A stretch of 64,000 nucleotides of DNA from contig NZ_QHCT01000004.1 of the NCBI RefSeq assembly GCF_003545885.1, positions 215,001-279,000 on the forward strand, written 5' to 3'. The stretch is from Leptospira stimsonii (GTDB lineage Bacteria > Spirochaetota > Leptospiria > Leptospirales > Leptospiraceae). The stretch's first letter is position 1, and each line of letters opens with the position of its first letter. Position numbers and translations under genes: made by a program. The notes beneath the pieces were generated by a model. That model was not told the origin of the DNA. It worked only from the letters and a program-made list of their open reading frames with translations, and searched no databases. Below are positions 47,464 through 61,121 of the stretch, in pieces.

Positions 47464-48339
47464 ATGTGGTCCACACTTCGCGTTTATCATTCTACTCAAA
47501 AAGACAGAGAGATGATTGAGAATCCGGATTCTTTTTCCTGGATGACTTGTATGCGCACGATTTGGATCGCTGACAGCCGTATTCACGGCGGTCCTTCTTT
47601 TCTTCCTTCCACTCTGGAAGTTTATTCCGGCTATGAAGGATATCGTTTTCTTTTGGAAGTCATCTCCGGTCTTCATTCCAGACTTCTGGGTGAAACGGAA
47701 GTTCTCGCTCAGTTCCGCGATAAATTTAAGAATTCTTCTCTTCCCTCTTCCGCATTCGGAGAATATTTAGCAAGGCTCCGCGACAGTCTCATTCAGGATT
47801 CAAGAACAATCCGTTCTCGTTATCTTCAAAACATCGGCGAACAATCCTACGGCGGACTCGCAAATAAATATCTGAAAGACGCGTCTCATGTGATTCTTCT
47901 CGGAACGGGTCAACTTTCCGAAAAAATTCTCCCTTGGCTGAAAAATCGAAAGGTGACACTCGTGGGTAGAAACAAAGCGCGCTTGGAAGAACTTTCAGCG
48001 ATGTTTGAAGTGGATTCGAAATTATTAAGCGACTGGAAGCCTGACTCTTCCGCGATCGTCGTCGCGGCTCCACTGGATCTGACTCCGCATCTCGATCAAA
48101 TTCAACCGGGAACCTGCATCGTGGATTTTCGGGAAGTTCCTCTGGAAAAAAAACTTCCTGATACGATTCAATCGGTTTCTTTCGCGGCGATGTTGGATTC
48201 TCTCCGGGAAACCGAGGAAAGAGCCCTTCAGATTCGGGAAAGAATCCAGCCCGCGTTAGACGAAATTGTTGAAGAACGGGAACTTGAAGCACAACAATTC
48301 ATTTTCGGCTGGGAAGACCTGACTTGTCCCGCGTTCTAA
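47464..48339 (+). CDS. hemA: Glutamyl-tRNA reductase (short form)
   Basis: A 291-residue glutamyl-tRNA reductase, first step of the C5 route to 5-aminolevulinate. Blocks: SGLHSRLLGETEVLAQF (catalytic-domain HxxxGE segment, the family ESQILGQVK-like block), the NADPH-binding segment VILLGTGQLSEKI, LVGRNKARLEEL. The length is much shorter than the usual 420 residues: the C-terminal dimer helix domain is mostly missing, and the catalytic region is reduced; the usual catalytic Cys is replaced or placed in WMTCMRTIWIADSR. The gene begins the heme operon and overlaps hemC by 16 bases. Translation likely starts on a nearly leaderless message. Confidence 0.9.
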   Translation: MWSTLRVYHSTQKDREMIENPDSFSWMTCMRTIWIADSRIHGGPSFLPSTLEVYSGYEGYRFLLEVISGLHSRLLGETEVLAQFRDKFKNSSLPSSAFGEYLARLRDSLIQDSRTIRSRYLQNIGEQSYGGLANKYLKDASHVILLGTGQLSEKILPWLKNRKVTLVGRNKARLEELSAMFEVDSKLLSDWKPDSSAIVVAAPLDLTPHLDQIQPGTCIVDFREVPLEKKLPDTIQSVSFAAMLDSLRETEERALQIRERIQPALDEIVEERELEAQQFIFGWEDLTCPAF

Positions 48340-49920
48340 AGATCGGCTCCCGCAAAAGCGCTCTCGCAAGACTTCAAACCTACCTTGTACTCGGTGCTCT
48401 CCGAAAAAAGTTTCCGGATTTGGAAGTGGAACTCTATTTCAGAGAAGCTTCGGGTGATCAAGACTTACAAACCCCTCTCTGGAAGATGGGAACAAGAGGT
48501 GTGTTTACTCAGGATCTCACAAAAGAACTCGTCGACGGAAAAGTGGATCTTGTTGTTCACTCTTGGAAGGACTTGGATCTGGAAGGACATCCTGGAACCA
48601 CGATTCTGGGCGTTTTGGATCGAGCGGATCAGAGGGACGTTCTTCTTTGGAAAAAATCTTCTCTTTTAAAACATTCTCCGGAAGAATTGAAGATTCAGAC
48701 TTCTTCTCCGAGAAGGGAATACAATCTCAAAAAATTTCTTCCTAAGTTTCTTCCTTCTCGTTATAAAGATTCCGAGCTGACCTTTCTTCCTGTGCGAGGG
48801 AACATTCAGACGAGAGTTCGCAAATGGAAAGAATCGGACGCGGACGGGCTCGTCGTCGCTAAGGCCGCTCTCGATCGACTTTTATCGACGGAATTTCTCA
48901 ATTCCGATGAATTAGAATATCAAGAAATACGAATGTTCTTAAAAGAAGCGTTGGAAGAATCTGTTTTTCAGATCTTTCCTCTTTCGTTGAATCCTTCCGC
49001 TCCCGCTCAGGGTGCCGTTGCGGCCGAAGTCAGAGCCGACGACGTTTGGGCTCTGGATATTTTGAAAGCTCTCGGCATTGCCGACGTAGTAGCCGCGGTT
49101 GAAGAGGAAAGAAGCATTCTTCACAAATTCGGCGGCGGTTGTCATCAAAAGATCGGGGTTTCGGTTTTGAAACGTCCTTACGGCAAAATCTTATATCAAA
49201 GGGGACTTACGGACGCCGGCGAAGTCCTTGAAATCGAAGAACAATTTTTTTCTTTCTCCGCTCCTTCGGTAGAATCCGCAAAAAAAGCGTATCCGGTTCC
49301 GGGAGAGGCGATCAAACAGAAAAGAACCCCTCTTCCGTCTAACAAAGGTTATGTGCTCACAGCGGACGGAAAAAAGGGAAATCACATTCTTCCGGAAGAA
49401 TTGATCCAAAGGGATTGGCTTGTGACGAGAGGGAGCGCTTATCCGAATTTGGATTCTTCTTTGGAACACAAGGGTCTTGTCTGGACGAGCGGTCTTAAAA
49501 CTTGGCTTCAGCTCGCGGAACGCGACGTCTGGGTGCACGGTTCTCTCGATGCTTTAGGAGAAGAGGAATTGCCGAAGGGTTCTCTTTTTGGAAAAAAATT
49601 GAATTTTGTGAAATGCACTCACATCGGTTCTACGGAAATAGAATCCGGTTTAGAAAGAGTTCTTACCTATCAAACGACTCCTCTCGAAGATCATCCGGAT
49701 CTTTCCGATAAAACCCATTTTTTTTGGATGAGCGCTTCCCAATTCGACAAAGCGCTTTCTTTGTTTCCCCAGATCAGAGACCGTTATCATGCCTGCGGGC
49801 CCGGGATTACTTCTTCGCATATCCGAAAAGTTCTGGGAGAATCCGCAAACATTTCTATTTTTATACACTACGAGTCCTGGCTTGCGAGTTTGGGGCTCGA
49901 GGAATTCAAAGGAAAGGAAC

Positions 49921-50870
<950 letters not shown>

Positions 50871-50874
<4 letters not shown>

Positions 50875-52195
50875 GTCATCACCAAACGTCATTATCCGGA
50901 AATTCATGGAAAGGAAAAACTTCGGAAGAACTTTTTGAACGTGCAAAGAAAGTTTCTCCCGGAGGAGTTCATTCTCCCGTTCGATCGTTTCGCTCCGTAG
51001 GGGGAACTCCCGTCTTTTTCGCATCCGCGAACGGGGCGACGTTAACCGACATTGCCGGAAAGGAATACATAGACTATTGTCTGAGTTTTGGTCCTCTGAT
51101 TCTCGGACACAGGGATCCGGAAGTGGAGGAAGTGGTTCGTGAGACAACGGGTCTTGCCTGGAGTTTCGGCGCAACGGAGCCCTACTCTCTTGAACTAGCG
51201 GAATTTATCACGAATCAAATTCCTTGGGCTGAGAAAGTTCGTTTTGTAAATTCGGGAACCGAGGCCGTAATGAGTGCGTTACGCGTCGCTCGCGCCGCAA
51301 CCGGAAGGGAAAAAATTCTAAAGTTCGACGGTTGTTATCACGGTCATTTAGACGCTCTTCTTGTAAAAGCAGGATCGGGTCTCGCTGGAGAGTCCTCTTC
51401 TGACAGCGCGGGAATCTCCGCAACCACGATTGCAAACACACTCGTGCTTCCGCTAGACGACGAAAAGAACGTGGAAACGTTGTTCGCAAAAGAAGGAAAA
51501 GAGATCGCGGCTCTCATCATCGAGCCGCTTCCGGCGAACTACGGACTTTTGATCCAGAGAAAAGAATATATTCAAAAGATCGTCGAGATAGCAAGGAAAC
51601 ACGGAACGTTAGTCGTCTTTGACGAGGTCATTTCCGGTTTTAGAGCCGGCTTCCAAGGGATGGCCGGTCTTCTCGGAATCAATCCGGATCTTGTAACGTA
51701 TGGAAAGATCATCGGTGGCGGTTTCCCGGTCGGTTGTTACGCGGGAAGAAAGAATCTGATGGATCTTGTGGCACCCGCAGGTCCTGTCTATCAAGCGGGG
51801 ACCTTGAGCGCGAGTCCGTTCGGAATGAGAGCCGGATTGGCGACTTTGCAAAAGGCACAAAGAGAAAACGTTTACTCGATTCTGGAAACAAGGACCAAAA
51901 AATTCGCGGAAGAAATGAAGGCGATTCTCGACGGAAGCGGTTTGGGAGAATGGGAGGCGGTTTCTCATTCTTCTTTGTTTTGGTTTCATAAAAAAACGTC
52001 GGAACCGATCCGAACGATCGAACAAATTCCGGAAGGACACAAAGAAGGTTTTGCAAAGGTATTTCACGCTTTGCTAAAGAACGGAATTTATCTCGCACCT
52101 TCCGGATACGAGGTCGGTTTTCTTTCTTTCGCACATACGGACGAAGTGATCGCAAAAACTTTGGAGACGGCAAGAAAAGCTCTGAAAAATCTCTG

Positions 52196-52196
<1 letters not shown>
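50871..52196 (+). CDS. hemL: Glutamate-1-semialdehyde 2,1-aminomutase
   Basis: A 441-residue PLP enzyme that makes 5-aminolevulinate from glutamate 1-semialdehyde. Motifs: [35 protein letters not shown], the PLP-binding [11 protein letters not shown] and the Lys in [12 protein letters not shown]. The ATG at 50871 is preceded by AAAGGAG and overlaps the hemB stop (ATGA); the in-frame ATG at 50796 lies inside hemB. Note that the order hemA-hemC-hemB-hemL differs from the reaction order. The end joins the kinase gene (TGATG). Confidence 0.95.
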
Positions 52197-54807
<2,611 letters not shown>

Positions 54808-54811
<4 letters not shown>

Positions 54812-56157
54812 AAACAGCAAAAGATTTGATCGCAAAATACGACATTCCGGCTCCTCGATATACGAGTTATCCCACGGTCCCTTATTGGTCCGAAAACCCT
54901 ACGACGGAAGAATGGTTGGATAAGGTACGAAATCGTCTGAGTCCGGAAGATTCTTCCCTTTCCTTATATCTTCATATTCCTTTTTGTGAAACGTTATGCT
55001 CCTTTTGCGGATGTAATACGTCGATCACGAAAAATCATACCGTGGAAGATCCGTATATTCAATCGCTTCTCGGAGAATTTGAAAACTACCTTGCGGCGGT
55101 TCCGGAGATCGGGCAAAGAGAATTAAAAGAACTTCATCTCGGAGGAGGAAGCCCCACGTATCTTTCCGAGAAAAACATCGAATTCTTATTGGATTCTATA
55201 TTAAAAAGAATGAATGTTTCTTCCAAACCCGATTTTTCCCTCGAAGTGGATCCGAGAAGGACCAGAGAGACACAGCTCAAGGTTCTTCACGATTTCGGTT
55301 TTAGAAGAATCAGTCTCGGAGTCCAGGATTTTGATCCCGAAGTGCAAAGGCTGATCAATCGGACTCAGCCTTTCGAGATGACGGAAAGAATCACGGACGT
55401 TTCCAGAAGTATCGGATACAATTCAGTGAACTTCGATCTGATCTACGGTCTACCGAAACAGACGCTGGATAGTATGAAACGGACCATAGAAAAAACACTC
55501 GAGCTTCGTCCGGATCGAATCGCATTCTACAGCTACGCGCATGTTCCCTGGATCAAAGCGGCGCAGAGGCTTTTTACCGAAGCGGATCTTCCTTCCGGAA
55601 CGGAAAAAAGGGAACTCTACGAGGTCTCAAGAGAGATGTTTCTACAATCAGGTTACCATGAAATCGGAATGGATCATTTCGCTTTGGAGACGGATTCCCT
55701 TTCCACAGCCGCGAAAAGCGGAACTTTACACCGAAATTTTATGGGATACACAACAAAAACTACGGAAATGCTCTTGGGACTCGGAGTTTCTGCAATTTCC
55801 GATAGTTGGGATTGTTTTCATCAGAATGAGAAGATCGTAAAAAAATATCAGAAGCACATTCATGAAAGTAAGTTCGCCACACTCAGGGGACATAAACTCG
55901 ATGAGGAAGATCTTGTTCAAAGAGCTTTGATCTTACAGCTTTCTACCACCGGGAAGGTTCGAGTGCCGGATCAAATTTTGCAGGATGTGCGACTCTATTT
56001 GACTTCGATGGAAGACGATACTCTTATTAGATGGGAGGGGAATCTCCTGTCATTGACGGAAAGGGGTTGGCCTTTTCTTAGAAACGCGTGCACGGGGCTG
56101 GATCTTCGACTTCGTCGAAAAAGTCCTGAATCTAGGGTTTTTTCACGCGCCATCTAA
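54808..56157 (+). CDS. hemN: Oxygen-independent coproporphyrinogen III oxidase
   Basis: A 449-residue radical SAM enzyme that makes protoporphyrinogen IX from coproporphyrinogen III. The cluster motif is YLHIPFCETLCSFCGCN, with three cysteines plus the fourth typical of HemN; further blocks are LHLGGGSPTYLS, RRISLGVQDFDPEVQRLINR and HEIGMDHFALE. The N terminus DIPAPRYTSYPTVPYW is that of true HemN, not of HemW. The ATG at 54808 overlaps the hemE stop. An aerobic enzyme (HemF) is not in the window. It is the last of the coupled operon genes. Confidence 0.96.
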
Positions 56158-56182
56158 GAATCGCTCGAATTTCAGTCAAAAA

Positions 56183-56240
56183 GTCGTCCAATAAATTATT
56201 GATAAGGAAGGACGACTCGTACCTATTGAAGTTCGAGTCG
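56183..56240 (+). promoter_or_regulatory. Competing stems before the hemN-downstream gene
   Basis: Stem A pairs GTCGTCC (56183-56189) with GGACGAC (56210-56216); stem B pairs CGACTCG (56213-56219) with CGAGTCG (56234-56240). They share bases 56213-56216, so only one can form. Placed between hemN and the next gene (56267), they could act as an attenuator or terminator switch. No T-run follows, so the call is tentative. Confidence 0.4.
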
Positions 56241-56266
56241 GTTTCGATCGGGGAAGGCCCGTTTAG

Positions 56267-57226
56267 ATGCAATTATTAAGAAAACTATTTTTATTCCTCA
56301 GCCTATTCTTCCTTTTGCCGTTATCGCTTTTTGCGGAAACAGTCCTCTTGCACGAGGGAGGATCGTTTCGCGGCAAGGTCGTCACACAAAATCAAAAGAC
56401 GATCACTCTTCAGACAAAGGAAGGGAAACGAGTCGTCTCTAAAAAAGAAATTTTAAAAGTGATCTATAAGGATATCGACGAAGAAGAGGAAGAAAGAATC
56501 CGAGACGCCGAGATCAAAAGACTGGAAGAAGAGAAACTAACCAAACAAAGAAACTTAGATCTCAAAAAGCAACAGGAAGAGGAAGAACGTCTTCGTAAAG
56601 AAAAAGAGGCCGCGGAAAAAAATCAACAACCTGTTGCTCCAACACCTCCTCCGAAACCTTCCGTATCGAGAGCAGGCGCACTCGGACGATCTGCGGCGCT
56701 TCCCGGTTGGGGACAATGGGCAAGTGGAAGAAAATTTGCCGCGATTATCTACCCTACTCTCTTTTTGGCCGCCGGTTATGCGGTATATGAGAATAATCGA
56801 AAATACCACGTCGCAAGAAAAGAATATGAAAGTTACGGAAATCCGTATTCAAAGGACGCGATCACCTTATCCGTATTAGGTATTCCGAATCCGACGCTTC
56901 CGCCCGTGATAACGGATCCGTTGGCGCTTTACGTTTATAACGAAACTTCCAGCAATGAATATCAGAACAAAAGAGAAGCGGTAGATAAGGCGTATAAGAA
57001 TTTACAGGCGAGCATCGGTGTATTAGCAGGGATTTATCTGATCAACTTAGCGGACGCTTTTATTTTCGGAGGCGCGGTTTCTTCCACAGTGGGGATTTCG
57101 GACGGTTCGAGCAAAGGTTTGCTGTTTGATTTTAATCCGATGGCGAACTCCGGCTCCACGGTCGGCGGAACTTCGTCCGCTTCCTGGGAATCCAAATACA
57201 CTTTCGGTTATAGATATAGTTTTTAA
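56267..57226 (+). CDS. Hypothetical exported or membrane protein with charged coiled coil
   Basis: A 319-residue protein with a signal peptide (residues 1-22; hydrophobic core LFLFLSLFFLLPLSLFAE). Residues 23-65 form a strand-rich unit (LHEGGSFRGKVVTQNQKTIT), 65-125 a Glu/Lys/Arg coiled coil, and residues about 145-180 contain ALGRSAALPGWGQWASGRKF, resembling a DUF5683-like segment; two hydrophobic spans follow. It probably sits in the inner membrane or outer envelope. It lies between hemN and hemG, but nothing in it suggests a heme role. Confidence 0.75.
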   Translation: MQLLRKLFLFLSLFFLLPLSLFAETVLLHEGGSFRGKVVTQNQKTITLQTKEGKRVVSKKEILKVIYKDIDEEEEERIRDAEIKRLEEEKLTKQRNLDLKKQQEEEERLRKEKEAAEKNQQPVAPTPPPKPSVSRAGALGRSAALPGWGQWASGRKFAAIIYPTLFLAAGYAVYENNRKYHVARKEYESYGNPYSKDAITLSVLGIPNPTLPPVITDPLALYVYNETSSNEYQNKREAVDKAYKNLQASIGVLAGIYLINLADAFIFGGAVSSTVGISDGSSKGLLFDFNPMANSGSTVGGTSSASWESKYTFGYRYSF

Positions 57227-57344
57227 GTCGATTCTAAAGATTGAATCTCCCTTCGATATTCGAAGGTAGGGATCATACGTAAAGTTTCGTTAAAACAGGA
57301 AGATTGCTGATTTACAATCTCCGGATTCTTATAAAAATCGATCC

Positions 57345-58622
57345 GTGGCATCGCAACAACCGGATCATATCGTCATTGGAGCCGGGTTTACCGGACTACT
57401 TCACGCAACCCTTTCCGTCCAGAGAGGGGAATCTGTTCTTATCTATGAAAAAAGAAACCGCTTCGGAGGTTTGATTCAATCCGTTCAAACCCCGTTTGGT
57501 CTCGTAGAGACTGCGGCGAACGGAATTCTAAACTCGTTTCGTTTGGAAGAATTGGCTACGATTCTCGGTTTAGAAATCATTCCTACGCAAAAAATTTCCA
57601 AAAAGAGATTTATCTGGAAGGACGGAGTTCCCAAAAGAATCCCGCTTTCTTTTATGGGCGCCTTACGTGCGTTATACGGATTGTTTAGAATTCCGTCCGG
57701 CTTTCAAAGGGATGAATCCGTCTATCACTGGGGATTGAGAGTTTTAGGGGAGGACGCAGTAAAGAGCGTGATCGAACCGGGTCTTTCCGGCGTCTATGCG
57801 GGAGATTTGAAAAACATGTCCGCGGAACTCGTTTTAGGAAGATTTGTTCATTCGAACGAGCCTCTCTGGAAGAATCTAAAGAAGACGATGGAGAATAGAA
57901 AGTCGGAGCCGAAAGTGCCGAAACAACGCAGAGGAACCGTAAGTTTTCGAGGCGGCCTCGGTGAATTGTTAAGCGCAATGGAAGCTAAGGTGAAATCCGC
58001 TTCCAATAGTAAGTTTGTCTATTCGGAAGAAGCTCCTTCCTTGCTCGCCCTTAGAAAAAAATATCCGAAAGCGAAAATCACCATCGCCTGCGGTTTAGAA
58101 TCGACTTTGAAAATCCTCGCTTCCAGTGATCGAGTTTTTAAAAGATATGAAAAGGTTTGTAGAACTTTAGGAGTTGTCACAGCGACTCGATTCGGAAAGA
58201 CACCGCTCCTGGGTCAAAAAACTGGGTTCGGAATCCTTTTTCCTCCCGGTTCCGGTTTTCGGGCACGAGGTGTTCTCTTGAATTCATCGATATTTCCCGG
58301 CAGGGTTTCGAATGGAGTCTACTCCGAGACTTTTATTTTCGGAGGCGCGCTGGACACCGAAATTTCAAAACTAAAAGAAAGTGAAATCGTTTCCATCCTG
58401 GAAGCGGACCGAAATAAGATCTCCTCGCAGAAGGACGAACCGATCAATCACTACGTAACAATTTGGAAATCGGCTCTTCCAGTCTACGATTCCGCTCTTC
58501 TTGAATTTAACAAGGAATTGGATCGAAGTCTTCCGGACGGGGTTTATGTGGAAGGAAACTTTAGATACGGAATCGGGCTCAGCTCCATTTTGGAACGCGC
58601 TTGGAACGTTATGCGTGCTTGA
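57345..58622 (+). CDS. hemG: Protoporphyrinogen oxidase (HemY/HemG type)
   Basis: A 425-residue FAD-dependent enzyme that oxidises protoporphyrinogen IX to protoporphyrin IX. N-terminal dinucleotide motif IVIGAGFTGLLHATLSVQRG, then IYEKRNRFGGLIQS (the RxGG FAD segment) and the C-terminal YVEGNFRYGIGLSSILERAW. This is the HemY-like FAD type; the symbol hemG follows Leptospira usage. The start is a GTG at 57345 without a clear ribosome site. It comes last of the + strand heme genes; hemH lies on the other strand beyond two smaller genes. Confidence 0.9.
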   Translation: MASQQPDHIVIGAGFTGLLHATLSVQRGESVLIYEKRNRFGGLIQSVQTPFGLVETAANGILNSFRLEELATILGLEIIPTQKISKKRFIWKDGVPKRIPLSFMGALRALYGLFRIPSGFQRDESVYHWGLRVLGEDAVKSVIEPGLSGVYAGDLKNMSAELVLGRFVHSNEPLWKNLKKTMENRKSEPKVPKQRRGTVSFRGGLGELLSAMEAKVKSASNSKFVYSEEAPSLLALRKKYPKAKITIACGLESTLKILASSDRVFKRYEKVCRTLGVVTATRFGKTPLLGQKTGFGILFPPGSGFRARGVLLNSSIFPGRVSNGVYSETFIFGGALDTEISKLKESEIVSILEADRNKISSQKDEPINHYVTIWKSALPVYDSALLEFNKELDRSLPDGVYVEGNFRYGIGLSSILERAWNVMRA

Positions 58623-58657
58623 TTGGTCAGGACGATGAACGGCACGTCCGTTGAACA

Positions 58658-59609
58658 ATGAGAAAATTTGCCGCAATAAACCTGAATACGAAAATAGACT
58701 CCGAACTCGCGGAGGCTGATTTTACGGTGAATGATAATTTTTATTGTAAGCCGAATCTCGGCGATTTATTGGATTCAACTTGGGAGAAATGGTTAGGGAA
58801 AATCAATGCGGATAAAATGAAAGATTCCAATTTGTTTATCTTTATTTTTAGGGATGCAATGGGACCGGATGAAATCGGAGATGAAAATCGGTCTTTATCG
58901 GATCAGATTCTTCGTATTGATTCTTCATTACGAATCAACGATATTTTCTTTAACGAACCCACTCATAGACCGTTTGTCCTTACGGGAGAATATGAAAAGG
59001 ATTCTGTGACATTACAAACGATTTCCGAAATAAACAAGCCGATTTCTTTGGTCTCTCCGAAGAACGCAATCACGAAAGAATCGATAAGAACGGTATATGA
59101 GATTTCGAACTCATTGTCTGCGCTTTACGAAAACATTGATTCTTTTGGCCGAATTGCCAGAGGGATCCGCGCTTTTGAGAAAGGAATCGCATCCTATCAT
59201 TATGAAGATCGATTCCATTCTTTTGTGAGGACGTTAGAGGCATTTATTTATCTTATGCCGGGAGAAGGCAAAAAAGAATTCGCCAAACGGGTTTTTTGAG
59301 CTTACAAAATTTCCTGATAAGACTAGATTGCAGAAAGTGTATTCCCTACGCTCCAGCATTGAACATATGCACCATCCATTTCGGGGGTTTGAAGGTTTTA
59401 CCGAAGGCGAATTTCAAAAACTTACTTTCGAATTGGAGGTCTTAGCAAGGGGAGTATTGAAATATTTTTTATTAAAGCCAAAGGTGTGGGATTATTTCTC
59501 TGATTTGAATCTTGAAAATACTTGGAAAGGCTTTGAGCGACATCTTGCTCGTGAGTGGGAATTGACGATCGACTCAGATATCTATAAGAACGTAATATTT
59601 TTTGAGTGA
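58658..59609 (+). pseudogene. Hypothetical gene split by a frameshift in a T run
   Basis: The frame from ATG 58658 stops at TGA 59297-59299 just after a run of six T (59292-59297). The frame from about 59300 continues to 59609 with coherent coding character (LTKFPDKTRLQKVYSLRSSI, later HMHHPFRGFEGF and a final VIFFE). With five T instead of six, the two parts join as one protein of about 316 residues. I take this as a disrupted gene, an error, or a phase-variable tract. The joined protein has no recognised family. It lies between hemG and hemH. Confidence 0.75.
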
Positions 59610-59984
59610 GAACGAACTCGTTTCAAAATTTCCACAATCCGGAATGAGTTCGAGCTTTCTTGCAGATTTATCTGTTTTCGGCCAAGCTCAAGAATTTCTG
59701 GGCTATATATGCTTTGATGATTCAATAGAAGGCAGTTAGAATTCTGACCTATCGTATCAGTTTGGAAACGACGGGTTGTTTTTGTTTCTCTTGAGCCAAA
59801 CAAAAACAAAAGGCACGGAAACCATTCGAATCAATATATTCCAATAACCGCAGGATGATTCTGGTTGGATTTGAGCGATGGAGATGGAGCGTATCAAAAG
59901 ATGAGTTCCATGAACCAAAAACGTCCATAGAACTTCACGTTCACAGTATCACCGTAAATTTCCAAAGGTTTCAAATGGACTAAG
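59610..59984. other. Intergenic stretch, no gene supported
   Basis: About 375 bases between the broken gene and the convergent ferrochelatase gene. No coding region, repeat or clear terminator is recognised. It may contain decayed coding sequence. Confidence 0.3.
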
Positions 59985-61103
59985 TTATCGATCTACGGCA
60001 TTCGCAGAGGAAAGAATACATTCCTTTGTTTTGATGTTCGGTTTGAATCCGCCTAAAGTTTTACAAAGACATTCTTTTTTGACTTCTCGTGTCGATTCTA
60101 AACTAATCTTCGCCATCGCTTCAATAAACTTCGGATAGATTCCCGGCGCCGGGATTCGGTAATAATCCGAAATGCCGTTTTTGTGTGCGATCTCTTTGAG
60201 TTGTTCTCCGATTTCTTCGAGAGTTTCCAGGTGATCGCTCACAAAGCTGATCGGATAGACAGCAACTCGTTTGATTCCTTTTTTGCCGAGTTCTTCCAGC
60301 TTTGTAATCGTATTCGGCTCGGTCCATTTCGAAGGCCCTACCCTACTCTGAAAAGAGATATGGCATTCTCCTATAAATCCCTTTTCTCGTAACAAAGTCG
60401 TTAGGTTTCTTACGTTCGTTTCGATTTCTTCTCGGTATTTATCTCCCTTCTGAATCAAACGAAGAGGAATTCCGTGAGCGCTAAAGATAAGGTCCACGTT
60501 TTGCCAGTTTGCCACTTCTTGAAACGAATCCGAATGTAAGAATAGATTCTTATCCAGCTTTCCTTGAAAAAATTCTAAAATGAGATCTCGGACCGATTCC
60601 AAATAAAGAGGGGAAGAATGAAACGGGGGAACCCATCCTTCAAAACCCACGGGACACGTTTCGGTTGTCTTCTCGATGAGCTTTGCCGTGCTCAAGACGG
60701 TTGATCTTGAAAAATGAGGAAACAAGGGGAGAAGAATATTGTTTTTAGAAGGGGAGAGAGTTTGTTTGTCCAGTTCTCGGATATCCGGATATCCGCAGGC
60801 CATCGTTACTTCTCCTTCCCATTCTTCTCCGGTCAGTTTTACCAGGGCTTTTGCAATTTCTTTCGCCTGTTTTTCGGTTTCCGATACGATCGGAGAGCCG
60901 CCTCCAAAACCCATTGATTCATACGTTACCGCGACCTTTGGAGCTCGTTTTACCGCGATCCATCTCGCGAGTCTGATTCTTAGAAATTCAGGTAGTGGAA
61001 GGTCGAACACCAGCGGATCTTCGAATAGGTCGATGAGAAACTTTTCGATTTCGGAAGTGTTGCGTGGTCCGCCTAAGTTGATGAGAAGAATTTTATTTTT
61101 CAA
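59985..61103 (-). CDS. hemH: Ferrochelatase
   Basis: A 372-residue ferrochelatase that inserts Fe2+ into protoporphyrin IX, the last step of heme synthesis. Motifs: LLINLGGPRNTSEIEKFL at the N terminus, the active-site His in LIFSAHGIPLRLI, QSRVGPSKW and the second conserved block FVSDHLETLEEIG with its Glu. Length is slightly above the usual 320. It is on the strand opposite to the other heme genes and lies 18 bases after an outer-membrane-protein gene, so those two are likely one operon. The C terminus contains CLCKTLGGFKPNIKTKEC with three Cys, unusual but near the end. Confidence 0.95.
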   Translation of the reverse strand: MKNKILLINLGGPRNTSEIEKFLIDLFEDPLVFDLPLPEFLRIRLARWIAVKRAPKVAVTYESMGFGGGSPIVSETEKQAKEIAKALVKLTGEEWEGEVTMACGYPDIRELDKQTLSPSKNNILLPLFPHFSRSTVLSTAKLIEKTTETCPVGFEGWVPPFHSSPLYLESVRDLILEFFQGKLDKNLFLHSDSFQEVANWQNVDLIFSAHGIPLRLIQKGDKYREEIETNVRNLTTLLREKGFIGECHISFQSRVGPSKWTEPNTITKLEELGKKGIKRVAVYPISFVSDHLETLEEIGEQLKEIAHKNGISDYYRIPAPGIYPKFIEAMAKISLESTREVKKECLCKTLGGFKPNIKTKECILSSANAVDR

Positions 61104-61121
61104 TCCAGTTTCCAGTTTTTA

